DNA of 64,000 nt from Hellea sp. (GTDB taxonomy: Bacteria > Pseudomonadota > Alphaproteobacteria > Caulobacterales > Maricaulaceae): positions 62,001-126,000 of the forward strand of contig JAOIVW010000002.1 of assembly GCA_028224375.1 (NCBI GenBank), read 5' to 3'. Under the pieces are notes generated by a model. It saw nothing but the letters and a program-made list of their open reading frames with translations, had not been told where the DNA came from and did not search any database. Below, piece by piece: positions 26,336-34,531 of this stretch. Positions within the stretch are counted from its first letter, which is position 1. Each line of letters starts with the position of its first letter. Both the position numbers and the translations under genes were made by a program.

Positions 26336-26775
26336 GATTTATATCTTACCGCTGTGCCATATGCCAACAATTCCGCGCCGCCGATTTTGTTGGGGCGTTG
26401 TCCCACGGCAGAAAATTCAATGCGCGTATTATATATGGCATCGGCCCCTAGTTCTCGGGCTTTGCGCTGCATTCTGATAAGGGCCTCGCGCCTTGCCCGC
26501 TCCATCATGCGCTCATAGCCTGATAAGCGTCCCCCGAAAAACATGATGAAACCCGCTATAAAAACTTTGAAATAATCAACGGCGATGACAACATTTCCCG
26601 AAACCATAACGCCGCCTTTTTCAATATTCTCAGGTAGCGTTTTTATATTGAAGATTTTGATATCAGAGAACTCTTCTTCTGCTTTCTCTATCCGCGCAAA
26701 ATGATTGCGCTCATTCATGCCGCCGAAAATAACTCCGACGAGGAGCAGAACAATAACTGTCAGTAGCCCAACCAT
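26332..26775 (-). CDS. YbjQ-family (DUF74) protein with N-terminal membrane anchor
   Basis: A 147-residue protein: a hydrophobic N-terminal helix (LLTVIVLLLVGVIFGGM) followed by a YbjQ-like domain with KTLPENIEKGGVMVSGNVV, GRLSGYERMMERARREALIRMQRKARELGADAIYNTRIEFS and ELLAYGTAV. YbjQ proteins are pentameric; the function is unproven and a metal-binding role has been suggested. It overlaps the soluble YbjQ gene upstream by TAATG and the hydrolase downstream by ATGA. Confidence 0.85.
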   Translation of the reverse strand: MVGLLTVIVLLLVGVIFGGMNERNHFARIEKAEEEFSDIKIFNIKTLPENIEKGGVMVSGNVVIAVDYFKVFIAGFIMFFGGRLSGYERMMERARREALIRMQRKARELGADAIYNTRIEFSAVGQRPNKIGGAELLAYGTAVRYKS

Positions 26776-27098
26776 TATTCAACAACCACAGCTGTGCCAT
26801 AAGCATAAAGCTCGGATGCGCCTGCCGTGATGGAGCTTGTCGAGAAGCGCACATTAACAACGGCATTGGCGCCTTTCTCAATGGCTTCGCCCATCATGCG
26901 TTGAGTAGCTTCTTCGCGCGCATCCGTCAGCAGCTCTGTGTAACCGCGCAATTCCCCGCCGACGATATTTTTAAGCCCTGCCATAATATCGCGTCCGACG
27001 TGCTTGGCGCGAACGGTATTGCCTTGAACAATACCCAAATGTTTAATGATATTGCGCCCTGGCACTGTTTCTAGGTTTGTTACAATGATATCCGTCAT
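26775..27098 (-). CDS. YbjQ-family (DUF74) protein, soluble
   Basis: A 107-residue standard-length YbjQ protein: IVTNLETVPGRNIIKHLGIVQGNTVRAKH, GGELRGYTELLTDAREEATQRM and GANAVVNVRFSTSS with ELYAYGTAVVV. GGGAGA precedes the ATG at 27098; the frame is open far upstream but that part is not family-like. First gene of a leftward operon of four fully overlapping genes (two YbjQ, hydrolase, ArsC-like). It is divergent from gshB, about 104 bases away. Confidence 0.9.
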   Translation of the reverse strand: MTDIIVTNLETVPGRNIIKHLGIVQGNTVRAKHVGRDIMAGLKNIVGGELRGYTELLTDAREEATQRMMGEAIEKGANAVVNVRFSTSSITAGASELYAYGTAVVVE

Positions 27099-27202
27099 AA
27101 ATGTCTCCCTTTTCCCAAACATAGATGTGATTAGGTCCTCCGTGCAAGGGCCTTGCGAAAGACTGAGCGCTGCGGCAAAAGCCCCCTGACACGGAGACAA
27201 GA

Positions 27203-28147
27203 ATGACATTACGCGTAGCCTTCCAAATGGACCCGATGGAGACGGTCGATATTGATGCCGATACGACTTTTGCTTTGGCTGAGGTCGCCGCTGAGCGGGG
27301 CTATGAGCTTTTTGAATATGCGCCTGAGCATTTGGCCTATAATGAGGGTGTCGTGCAGGCACGCGCCCGTTCGATGACAATACAGCGCGAGCGAGGCAAT
27401 CATGTTCATTTCGGCCCGCGGCAAGTTCTGGATTTGGCCAAAGATGTTGATGTCGTCTGGATGCGCCAAGACCCGCCCTTTGATATGACTTATATTACGG
27501 CGGCCCATTTATTGGAGCGCTTGAAAGGCGACACGCTGGTGGTCAATGATCCTGAATGGGTGCGCTCCTGCCCTGAGAAAATTCTGCCGCTGGATTATCC
27601 GCATCTTATGCCCGAAACGCTTATCACGCGGGACCGTCAAGCCATTGATGATTTTCGCGAGACACATGGTAATATTATATTAAAGCCACTTTTCGGAAAT
27701 GGCGGCGCAGGGGTCTTCCTCGTCAAAGAGGGTGATAGTAATTACTCTTCCTTGATGGAAATGTTTATGGAAAGCTCCCGCGAACCTGTCATTGCGCAGG
27801 CCTTTCTCAAAGATGTTTCTAAGGGTGATAAGCGTATTATCATCATTGATGGCGAGGCGGTGGGCGCTATTAACCGCGTCCCGTTAAAAGGGGAAACACG
27901 GTCTAACATGCATGTAGGCGGCACCCCTGTGCCAACAGAGCTAACCGAAACTGACATGATTATCTGCGACGCTATTGGCCCAATGCTCAAAAAGCGCGGC
28001 CAGATATTGGTTGGGATTGATGTCATTGGCGATAAGATGACAGAAATAAATATTACCAGCCCCACAGGCGTGCAGGAGCTTAAACGCTTTAGCGGCGTCG
28101 ATGCGGCGGCGCTGTCATGGGATGCGATTGAGCGTAAATTGGGATAA
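27203..28147 (+). CDS. gshB: glutathione synthase
   Basis: A 314-residue ATP-grasp ligase joining gamma-glutamylcysteine and glycine. It starts LRVAFQMDPMETVDIDADTTFALA and continues with VWMRQDPPFDMTYI, GNGGAGVFLVKEGDSN, DKRIIIIDGEAVGAINRVP and EINITSPTGVQEL, all family hallmarks. GGAG lies 6 bases before the ATG. Glutathione made here would serve the HCCA-isomerase-like, GFA and FrnE-type proteins also encoded in the window. It is followed by hisS after 43 bases. Confidence 0.95.
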   Translation: MTLRVAFQMDPMETVDIDADTTFALAEVAAERGYELFEYAPEHLAYNEGVVQARARSMTIQRERGNHVHFGPRQVLDLAKDVDVVWMRQDPPFDMTYITAAHLLERLKGDTLVVNDPEWVRSCPEKILPLDYPHLMPETLITRDRQAIDDFRETHGNIILKPLFGNGGAGVFLVKEGDSNYSSLMEMFMESSREPVIAQAFLKDVSKGDKRIIIIDGEAVGAINRVPLKGETRSNMHVGGTPVPTELTETDMIICDAIGPMLKKRGQILVGIDVIGDKMTEINITSPTGVQELKRFSGVDAAALSWDAIERKLG

Positions 28148-28190
28148 TCCGCTCTTTCCCTACACCCCATTCCTGTTTAAACCCCGCTTC

Positions 28191-29672
28191 ATGTCTAAGA
28201 AGAAAAACAAACCCTTTCGTCCAAAAGCGCGGCGTCCGCGCGGATTTGAAGATAAGCCAGCTGAGCTGTTGAGGGCTGAACGTCGCCTGATTGACGCGGC
28301 TTTTGCTGTCTATGATATGCACGGGTTTGAACCGCTTCAAACACCTGCCTTTGAATATGCTGATGCGCTTGGGAAGTTTCTACCCGACGAAGACCGCCCT
28401 AATGTTGGCGTCTTTGCGCTCCAAGATGATGATGAGCAATGGCTCTCGCTCCGCTATGATTTGACAGCACCTCTGGCACGCTTTGTGGCTGAGAATTATG
28501 ACGCGCTGGCTAAGCCTTATCGCCGCTATCAGGCAGGTTCGGTTTACCGCAATGAAAAGCCTGGTCCCGGGCGCTTTCGCGAATTTGTCCAATGCGACGC
28601 GGATAGTGTCGGCGCGGCGGGGCCTGCGGCGGATGCGGAAATGATTATGCTGGCGGCGGACGTTATGCGCTCGGCGGGCCTGAAAGACGGGCAATATGCT
28701 GTGCGCGTGAATAACCGTAAATTGCTGGACGGAATTCTAGAAAGCTCAGGTGTTGCGAATACTGATGAAGGCGCTGTTCAGCGGCTGCAAGTTCTGCGCG
28801 CGATTGATAAGCTAGACCGTCTTGGGGCTGAGGGGGTCGAAGCTTTGTTAGGTGAGGGCCGCGAAGATGAGAGCGGCGATTACACCAAAGGCGCGGGACT
28901 GGATGCCGCTGGTGTAAAGGCTGTGCTTGGATTTACGACGGCCTCTGATGATGATCGCGGCAAAACAATACAAGCCCTTGAGAAATTAGTTGGCACCTCC
29001 GAGCGCGGCATGGGCGGGGTTAAAGAACTGGCCACAATAGATTCCATATTAACGGCAACGGGATTTGGTCCTGACCGCGTGAGCTATGATACATCCATTG
29101 TGCGCGGACTTGGCTACTATACAGGCCCCGTTTTTGAAGCCGAACTCCTCGCAGATATCCGAGATAAAAAAGGCCGCCCTGTGCGTATTGGTTCTATTGG
29201 TGGCGGCGGGCGTTATGATGATTTGGTCTCGCGCTTTCGCGGCCAAGCCGTTCCCGCAACAGGCTTTAGTTTTGGCGTCTCGCGGTTCTTAACCGCGCTT
29301 GAGCGTATGAACGCGCTTGAGCAATCGGTGAAGCCGCCCGTCATTATTTGTGCTTTCGACCGGGCTTTGATGGGTCAATATTTTAAAATGGCAGAAGAGC
29401 TTCGCGCCTCTGGCATCCGCGCAGAGGTCTTCATAGGCTCGGGCAATGTGACTAAGCAAATGAAATATGCGGACCGCCGCAATGCGCAAATCGCTGTGCT
29501 GATGGGCGAAGATGAATTGGCCAAAGGTGAGGTCACACTAAAAGATCTTTATCTCGGCGCAGAGATGGCCAAAGCGATACAATCCAACGAAGAGTGGAAA
29601 GAATCGCGCCCTGCTCAAGAAACCGTTAGCCGCGACACTCTTGTTACTGCGGTTAAAGCGATGCTGTCTTAA
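28191..29672 (+). CDS. hisS: histidine-tRNA ligase, divergent alphaproteobacterial type
   Basis: A 493-residue class II synthetase. Motif 1 region: RGFEDKPAELLRAERRLIDAAF. Motif 2: AGSVYRNEKPGPGRFREFVQCDADSVG. HisA signatures: VRGLGYYTGPVFEAEL and SIGGGGRYDDL. The C-terminal anticodon domain has AEVFIGSGNVTKQMKYADRRNAQIAVLMGEDE. The motif 2 loop reads EKPGPGRF instead of the canonical ERPQKGRY, as in the alphaproteobacterial clade whose tRNA-His lacks the extra G-1. HisZ was considered, but the full anticodon domain and catalytic motifs favour hisS. The ATG at 28191 gives the usual N-terminus. Confidence 0.9.
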   Translation: MSKKKNKPFRPKARRPRGFEDKPAELLRAERRLIDAAFAVYDMHGFEPLQTPAFEYADALGKFLPDEDRPNVGVFALQDDDEQWLSLRYDLTAPLARFVAENYDALAKPYRRYQAGSVYRNEKPGPGRFREFVQCDADSVGAAGPAADAEMIMLAADVMRSAGLKDGQYAVRVNNRKLLDGILESSGVANTDEGAVQRLQVLRAIDKLDRLGAEGVEALLGEGREDESGDYTKGAGLDAAGVKAVLGFTTASDDDRGKTIQALEKLVGTSERGMGGVKELATIDSILTATGFGPDRVSYDTSIVRGLGYYTGPVFEAELLADIRDKKGRPVRIGSIGGGGRYDDLVSRFRGQAVPATGFSFGVSRFLTALERMNALEQSVKPPVIICAFDRALMGQYFKMAEELRASGIRAEVFIGSGNVTKQMKYADRRNAQIAVLMGEDELAKGEVTLKDLYLGAEMAKAIQSNEEWKESRPAQETVSRDTLVTAVKAMLS

Positions 29673-29697
29673 ATATTACAAATCTATTCTGTCCAAG

Positions 29698-29735
29698 AAA
29701 AAACGGGCTGGTACCGTTCATACCAACCCGTTTTT
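29698..29735 (+). terminator. terminator of hisS
   Basis: AAACGGG pairs with CCCGTTT, extended by TGGTA/TACCA after a one-pair mismatch, with a 7-base loop and TTTTT following. It lies 26 bases after the hisS stop. The A-run before the stem would let it work in both directions. Confidence 0.85.
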
Positions 29736-29835
29736 CAGGGAACATGCTGTATCTGGGCTGGGGGGTAAGAGTCAGCCGTCCCCGCTGGAAAAAATTTGTG
29801 AGGGTTTATGCCAAATATCCCAGTCATTAACTATA

Positions 29836-29955
29836 ATGCGAGTCAACCTAACGGGAGTCATACAGTTTGGTTACAAAACTGTAAGTAAAGACAAGGAGTC
29901 CGAAAAAGGGCGGCAAGCCCAAGGGCCGCCGCCAGTTCGAAGGGGAATCCAATGA
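29836..29955 (+). CDS. candidate 39-residue small protein
   Basis: ATG at 29836 opens a 39-codon frame rich in Lys, Arg, Gly and Pro (KDKESEKGRQAQ, then GPPPVRRGIQ at the end). A perfect TATAAT (29832-29837) overlaps the start codon. Either the ORF is read from a promoter further upstream, or it is chance and TATAAT starts an untranslated RNA. A 7-bp hairpin (ACAGTTT/AAACTGT, 29861-29881) lies inside. Its TGA overlaps the ATG of a second small ORF that has a good ribosome site. I do not recognise the sequence. Confidence 0.35.
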   Translation: MRVNLTGVIQFGYKTVSKDKESEKGRQAQGPPPVRRGIQ

Positions 29956-30011
29956 ATTGGATAAGTCTCTTATATACGATGGATTATGACTGCAGGATGA
30001 AGCTTTGCTAA
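29952..30011 (+). CDS. candidate 19-residue micro-ORF coupled to the previous ORF
   Basis: ATG at 29952 follows AAGGGGAATCC, a strong Shine-Dalgarno at 7 bases, and overlaps the previous TGA as ATGA. The predicted peptide MNWISLLYTMDYDCRMKLC is amphipathic with two Cys. Its start codon lies within a small hairpin (TCCAAT/ATTGGA, 29948-29961), which could limit initiation. This is too short to judge by composition. Confidence 0.3.
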   Translation: MNWISLLYTMDYDCRMKLC

Positions 30012-30055
30012 CAATTCTGTTATGATTGCGGAGTAGGGCGTTACAATTCTGTTAT
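30011..30055 (+). repeat. 13-bp direct repeat ACAATTCTGTTAT
   Basis: Two perfect copies at 30011-30023 and 30043-30055, 32 bases apart (three helical turns), each followed by a T/A-rich pair and TTGCG (copy 1 TGATTGCGG, copy 2 CTTTGCGA). The spacing on one DNA face suggests a pair of protein-binding sites upstream of the MBL gene. No bound factor can be named. Confidence 0.5.
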
Positions 30056-30076
30056 CTTTGCGAGCCGTGCCCAAAA

Positions 30077-30111
30077 GAAAACCCCGCCCCAGAAATATCT
30101 GAGAGCGGGGT
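30077..30111 (-). terminator. leftward intrinsic terminator without an obvious gene
   Basis: On the minus strand ACCCCGC ... GCGGGGT with an inner CAG/CTG pair, followed by TTTTCTTTT. The stem is 7 bp plus the inner pairs. On the plus strand it is followed only by TAAGTTT, so termination is stronger leftwards. No leftward gene lies between it and the MBL gene at 30242, which suggests a short antisense or small RNA. Confidence 0.6.
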
Positions 30112-30241
30112 AAGTTTAAAAGAGAGACAACTCATCAAAAAGAGAGAATGATAAGTTAGTGTCTGTTTAGTGATGACTGCCTGAATGCCTCCTGAACGAG
30201 TTTTACTTGACGCTCAGCGCGGCTCAGGCAAGATATGCGCT

Positions 30242-30928
30242 ATGGCCAAGCTTGATCTCAGACTTATACCCGTCACCCCGTTTCAGCAAAATTGCAGCCT
30301 CTTATGGGATACTGAATCCATGGAGGGCGTGTTGGTAGATCCAGGCGGAGAGGCTGAAAAGCTAATGGGCGCCGCCAAAGAGCTTGGGGTGACTCTAAAA
30401 GAGATATGGCTCACTCATGGACATCTGGATCATGCCGGCGGGGCGGAAGATATCCGCGCTAAGCTTGGCGTGCCTGTTATCGGCCCGCATAAAGACGATC
30501 AGTTTTGGATGGATACGATTGAGCAGGCATGGTCGCAATATGGTCATGCCGGGATGGGTAAAAACGTTGTCCCTGACAGATATTTAAAGGATGGCGAGAC
30601 ATTGACATTGGGCGGAGTCGAATTTGGGGTTGTCCACACGCCCGGTCATACGCCTGGTCATGTTGTCATTTATAATCAGGATATGAAAATTGCATTTGTC
30701 GGCGATGTGCTTTTCCGAGGTTCCGTCGGCCGGACAGACTTTCCTAAAAGCAATCCACAAGACCTCATAGACTCTATCCGCAATAAGCTTTGGCCCTTGG
30801 GCGGGGATATGCGATTTGTGCCGGGTCATGGCCCGATGAGTACCTTCGGCGCAGAGCGGGCAGACAACCCATTTGTCGGTGACCGCGTTATTGGCACTGT
30901 TGGCGGTAACAGTTCCGGTGTCATGTAA
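30242..30928 (+). CDS. MBL-fold hydrolase, GloB/YcbL-like
   Basis: A 228-residue metallo-beta-lactamase-fold enzyme with IWLTHGHLDHAGGAEDIR (metal motif HxHxDH), HTPGHTPGHVVIYNQD, FVGDVLFRGSVGRTDFP and a final VPGHGPMSTFG. It fits the short glyoxalase II-like (YcbL) group that hydrolyses thioesters such as S-lactoylglutathione. The start at 30242 matches the family N-terminus (LIPVTPFQQNCSLL); the frame reaches 30185 without support. It is followed by terC after 62 bases. Confidence 0.9.
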   Translation: MAKLDLRLIPVTPFQQNCSLLWDTESMEGVLVDPGGEAEKLMGAAKELGVTLKEIWLTHGHLDHAGGAEDIRAKLGVPVIGPHKDDQFWMDTIEQAWSQYGHAGMGKNVVPDRYLKDGETLTLGGVEFGVVHTPGHTPGHVVIYNQDMKIAFVGDVLFRGSVGRTDFPKSNPQDLIDSIRNKLWPLGGDMRFVPGHGPMSTFGAERADNPFVGDRVIGTVGGNSSGVM

Positions 30929-30990
30929 GCAATTTCGGCTTTTCAAACCTGGTCAAATCATATTAGAAGCGCCTCATATCGGAGGACCTC

Positions 30991-31977
30991 ATGGCTGAAC
31001 TACTAACGCTCGAAGCATTATTTACTTTATTTATGCTGATATTGCTGCAAGCCGTGTTGGGCTTTGACAATCTGCTCTATATCGCGATTGAAAGTAATAA
31101 GGTTGGCGATCCTAAAGATGCTCAGAAAGTGCGCAAATATGGCATAGCTATTGCGGTCATTTTGCGAATTGTGCTTCTGTTCTTGATTGTCAATCTCTTC
31201 GCGCTTTTAGCTGAGCCGCTTTTTGGCATTCATTTTGGAAAATTCTTAGAAGGTGAATTTACGGCGCAGGCTTTAATTACACTCGTTGGGGGCGGTTTCA
31301 TTATTTATACCGCTATCAAAGAAATAAATCACCTGTTGCAAGTAGACCATATTGAGCATTCTGAAGGTGGCGGCACGCGTACAGTGATGGGCGCGATTGC
31401 CCTCATTGTAGCCATGAACCTAGTATTTTCTGTCGACTCCATCTTGTCAGCGATGGCGATTGCCAGTGTGGATGCGTCCAATATTGTGAATAATGCAGGC
31501 GCTATACTCGGTCAGTTTGCTGGGTCTGTTGTTGATTGTAAGGCGGATCTTATCGCTAATCCTGTCGCGGGAGCCATTGGCTGTGAACCTACGAAAACTT
31601 ATCAGGTGCCTTTAATGGTGATAGCGATTTTGGTCTCGGGTCTGGGTATGATTTTATTGGCCGACCGAGTGACGGAATTTCTGAAAAAGAACCGTATGTA
31701 TCAAGTTTTAGGATTGTTTATTCTCTTCCTTGTGGGTGTATTGCTCGTTACTGAGGGCGCGCATTTAGCGCATTTGAAAATATTCGGCTTCGCGATTGAC
31801 GCGATGAGCAAGTCAAGCTTCTACCTTGTTGTGGGCGTCTTGGTTGTCACGGACATCTTGTCCAACCGCTATCAGAAACGCCTTTGGGCCCAGAAGGAAG
31901 CGGAAATACGCGGCACGTCAGAAACAGCCGGACGTGAAGCGGTAGATGCGTTCAAAGGTAAAAAGTCTTCGCATTAG
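30991..31977 (+). CDS. TerC-family integral membrane protein
   Basis: A 328-residue protein with about eight hydrophobic helices and the TerC acidic motifs LGFDNLLYIAIES near residue 24 and MNLVFSVDSILSAMAIA near residue 145, each with Asp residues in the membrane. TerC proteins are linked to metal (manganese, tellurium) export; which metal is not visible here. A loop with Cys (DCKADLIANPVAGAIGCEP) between helices is extra. GGAGG precedes the ATG. I see no yybP-type riboswitch in the 62-base leader. Confidence 0.88.
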   Translation: MAELLTLEALFTLFMLILLQAVLGFDNLLYIAIESNKVGDPKDAQKVRKYGIAIAVILRIVLLFLIVNLFALLAEPLFGIHFGKFLEGEFTAQALITLVGGGFIIYTAIKEINHLLQVDHIEHSEGGGTRTVMGAIALIVAMNLVFSVDSILSAMAIASVDASNIVNNAGAILGQFAGSVVDCKADLIANPVAGAIGCEPTKTYQVPLMVIAILVSGLGMILLADRVTEFLKKNRMYQVLGLFILFLVGVLLVTEGAHLAHLKIFGFAIDAMSKSSFYLVVGVLVVTDILSNRYQKRLWAQKEAEIRGTSETAGREAVDAFKGKKSSH

Positions 31978-31995
31978 AAGCCGCGTAAATCTTGA

Positions 31996-32024
31996 AAGCC
32001 AGCTGCAATCTGGCTGGCTTTTTT
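31996..32024 (+). terminator. terminator of terC
   Basis: AAGCCAGC (31996-32003) and GCTGGCTT (32013-32020) form a perfect 8-bp stem with a 9-base loop, followed by TTTT. It also separates terC from the convergent sugar dehydrogenase gene. Confidence 0.9.
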
Positions 32025-32049
32025 GATAAAGTGTAAAGTCAGGCAGGTT

Positions 32050-33591
32050 TTAGTTTTCGGCTTCTAAGCGGAAGACATCGCCTAAGATGGTGACAATATA
32101 AAGATTGTTTTGTGCGTCTAGGCCAAAGCTGGAAATCCGGCTTAGGTCTCCCGCATCAGGGCTGAGCGTGTCAGTCAAAACGTCGAAATTTCCGCCTGAT
32201 ATGGTTGTCCCGTTTTGCATATCGCGGACAGGCACAGCCCACACATTGTTGGAGATAAAGTCTGCAAAGATATATTGATCTTGCAACGCCTCCACAGGGC
32301 CAGTGTAGACATACCCGCCTGTGATAGAACGCCCCTCGCGCGGGCCTGTGCCATGTAAGTATTCGATCACAGGCGGCGTTAAAGTGGCCGCGGTCGACCC
32401 ATTGAAATCCAGCGTGGCTTCTTTGACTCGCCAGCCAAAATTCAGGCTAGAATCATCCATCGGCAGGCGAGAAACTTCTTCCGCAGCGTTCTGTCCAACA
32501 TCTGCGATTAAGAGATCACCTGTCAGAGGGTCAAAACTGCTACGATAGGGATTGCGCAGACCTAACGCGAAAATCTCTGGCTGGCCGTCTGCGGCATCAG
32601 TATATGTATTGCCAGACGGGATAGCGTAGTCTTTTTCGTCATCGCCTGGGAAGCTGTCTTGACTGACATCAATTCGCAGAACTTTGCCTAAAAGAGATTG
32701 CGGATTCTGCGCGAAATTATCAGGGTCCCCGCTGCCCCCGCCATCGCCAGTGGGAATGACGAGAAAGCCATTATCATCAAAGCCGATCCATCCAGCATTA
32801 TGGTTTCTGAGTGGTTGATCAAAGGTCATGATGATGTCTTTTGACAGCGGGTCCGCCAAATCATTGCGCCCGGATTGCAAGCTATATTTACGAATTTCAG
32901 TCCGAAAATCGTCCGTTGCCGTGACATTCACATAAAACTCTCCGGATATTTCAAAGTCCGGCGCAAACGCCAATCCTAACAGCCCGCCTTCACCAGTGGC
33001 GTCGATATCATCATTTATATCGAGAAAATCGACAGAGTCTATCACGCCTGTTTCGGGATCTAATATCCGAATGAGTCCCGCTTTTTGCAACACAAGAACG
33101 CGGTCTTGCACGCCGGGCAGGGGCGTTAAAAAAAGCGGTTGCGTGAGGTCTGTTCCGACGCGTTTTAATGTGGCGGCCTGCGAAACATCTGTCACCGTGA
33201 GGCTTATCGCGAGCATATCTGTTCCGCCTTGGCCGTCACTGACTGAAAGCGTGAACTCGTAGATATTATCAAAATCCAGATCCAAAGGGCGTTCAAAATT
33301 TGGTGCCGCCGCAAAGCTGAGCTCGCCTGTGGCAGAGTTGATTAAGAACAGCGCCGCATCACCGCCAGCAACGATAGTATAGGAGAGCGTGTCGTCATCC
33401 GAGTCAGACGCAGCCGCCGTATAGACAACACCGCCCTCATTCTCTGCTGTTGTCGCCATCGCCGATGAGGTGAAGCTTGGCGCAGCGTTCGCAGGCGGGG
33501 GAGGGGGAGGAGGGGCGGAATTATCACTGCCGCCGCAAGCGGTCAAAGCGACACAAAAGAGAGAGGCTGTGGTGAGGAAAAAGCGCATCAT
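32050..33591 (-). CDS. PQQ-dependent sugar dehydrogenase-like lipoprotein with cadherin-like domain
   Basis: A 513-residue lipoprotein (LFCVALTACGG lipobox), a poly-Pro linker, a cadherin-like domain (about 35-130: NAAPSFTSSAMATTAENEGG, DSDDDTLSYTI, FTLSVSDGQGG) and a beta-propeller of the glucose/sorbosone dehydrogenase family (FLTPLPGVQDRVLVLQKAG, GLLGLAFAPDF, GDGGGSGDPDNFAQNPQSLLGKVLRID, FALGLRNPYRSSFDP, DVGQNAAEEVS). Such enzymes oxidise sugars with PQQ in the periplasm. No pqq biosynthesis operon is present in the window. The start may be 33591 or 33588. Confidence 0.9.
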   Translation of the reverse strand: MMRFFLTTASLFCVALTACGGSDNSAPPPPPPPANAAPSFTSSAMATTAENEGGVVYTAAASDSDDDTLSYTIVAGGDAALFLINSATGELSFAAAPNFERPLDLDFDNIYEFTLSVSDGQGGTDMLAISLTVTDVSQAATLKRVGTDLTQPLFLTPLPGVQDRVLVLQKAGLIRILDPETGVIDSVDFLDINDDIDATGEGGLLGLAFAPDFEISGEFYVNVTATDDFRTEIRKYSLQSGRNDLADPLSKDIIMTFDQPLRNHNAGWIGFDDNGFLVIPTGDGGGSGDPDNFAQNPQSLLGKVLRIDVSQDSFPGDDEKDYAIPSGNTYTDAADGQPEIFALGLRNPYRSSFDPLTGDLLIADVGQNAAEEVSRLPMDDSSLNFGWRVKEATLDFNGSTAATLTPPVIEYLHGTGPREGRSITGGYVYTGPVEALQDQYIFADFISNNVWAVPVRDMQNGTTISGGNFDVLTDTLSPDAGDLSRISSFGLDAQNNLYIVTILGDVFRLEAEN

Positions 33592-33634
33592 TTACTAGAT
33601 TACATGCAATTGTGGCAAAAAATTGCAGATCTTA

Positions 33635-34477
33635 CTAATCTCGCAGCAATTCATTGACGCCCGTCTTGGAGCGGGTCTTAGCATCAACCGTTTTCACGAT
33701 AACAGCGCAAGCCAAGCTATGCGAGCTGTCTTTACTTGGGAGCGTTCCTGGAACAACGACTGAATAAGCAGGGACTTCGCCGAAGCTGATATCACCTGTG
33801 GCGCGATTAAAGATTTTTGTCGATTGGCTGATGAAGACGCCCATAGCGAGGACCGCGCCTTCGCGGACAATCACGCCCTCGACAACCTCAGAGCGCGCGC
33901 CGATGAAACAATTATCTTCAATGATTGTGGGGTTGGCTTGCAGCGGCTCTAGGACGCCGCCTATCCCGACACCGCCGGAGAGGTGAACATTTTTACCAAT
34001 CTGCGCGCAAGACCCGACTGTGGCCCAAGTATCGACCATGGTGCCTTCGCCGACATTCGCGCCAATATTGACATAGCTAGGCATGAGCACAGCATTTGGC
34101 GCGATGTAAGAGCCGCGGCGTACAGTGGCTGGCGGGACAACGCGGAAGGCGGCCTTTTGGAAATCCGCTTCAGTCCAACCTTCAAACTTGCTGGGCACTT
34201 TATCATAAAAGTGACCGGCGCCATTTCCTACAGTGGCAGGGCCGCCCGTCATGAGGGCATTAGGATGAATACGAAAGCCCAAGAGCACGGCTTTTTTAAG
34301 CCATTGATGTACGGTCCAATCGCCATTTCCTGATTTAGACGCGACACGCAGCTCGCCTGAATCAAGCGCCATAATCGCCGCTTCAATAGCGTCGCGGGTT
34401 TCGCCTTTGGTCTCAGGGCTGAGGGCCCCGCGGTCATCCCAAGCGGCGTTAATGAGGGTCTCAAGTTGAGCGGTCAT
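33635..34477 (-). CDS. dapD: tetrahydrodipicolinate N-succinyltransferase
   Basis: A 280-residue left-handed beta-helix transferase of lysine/diaminopimelate synthesis. Motifs: [13 protein letters not shown] at the start, the [17 protein letters not shown] region, then hexapeptide repeats with [52 protein letters not shown] and [25 protein letters not shown]. It starts 55 bases downstream of the YaiI gene and is probably co-transcribed with it. dapE is not in the window. Confidence 0.96.
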   Translation of the reverse strand: MTAQLETLINAAWDDRGALSPETKGETRDAIEAAIMALDSGELRVASKSGNGDWTVHQWLKKAVLLGFRIHPNALMTGGPATVGNGAGHFYDKVPSKFEGWTEADFQKAAFRVVPPATVRRGSYIAPNAVLMPSYVNIGANVGEGTMVDTWATVGSCAQIGKNVHLSGGVGIGGVLEPLQANPTIIEDNCFIGARSEVVEGVIVREGAVLAMGVFISQSTKIFNRATGDISFGEVPAYSVVVPGTLPSKDSSHSLACAVIVKTVDAKTRSKTGVNELLRD

Positions 34478-34531
34478 GTGTCTGTCCTTTAATAAGCTCG
34501 CGCAACATAGGGGCGCGGCGGGTCAGGTCAA

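Noticed and set aside
28191-29672. HisZ (regulatory subunit of ATP phosphoribosyltransferase) as an alternative call
   Set aside because: The protein has the full C-terminal anticodon-binding domain and both HisRS catalytic signatures, and hisG is not adjacent.
29740-30011. Permuted tmRNA, SRP RNA, 6S RNA or RNase P RNA in the hisS-MBL gap
   Set aside because: No tag sequence, no GGAAG-type SRP apical loop, no RNase P core motif and no tRNA-like acceptor end found.
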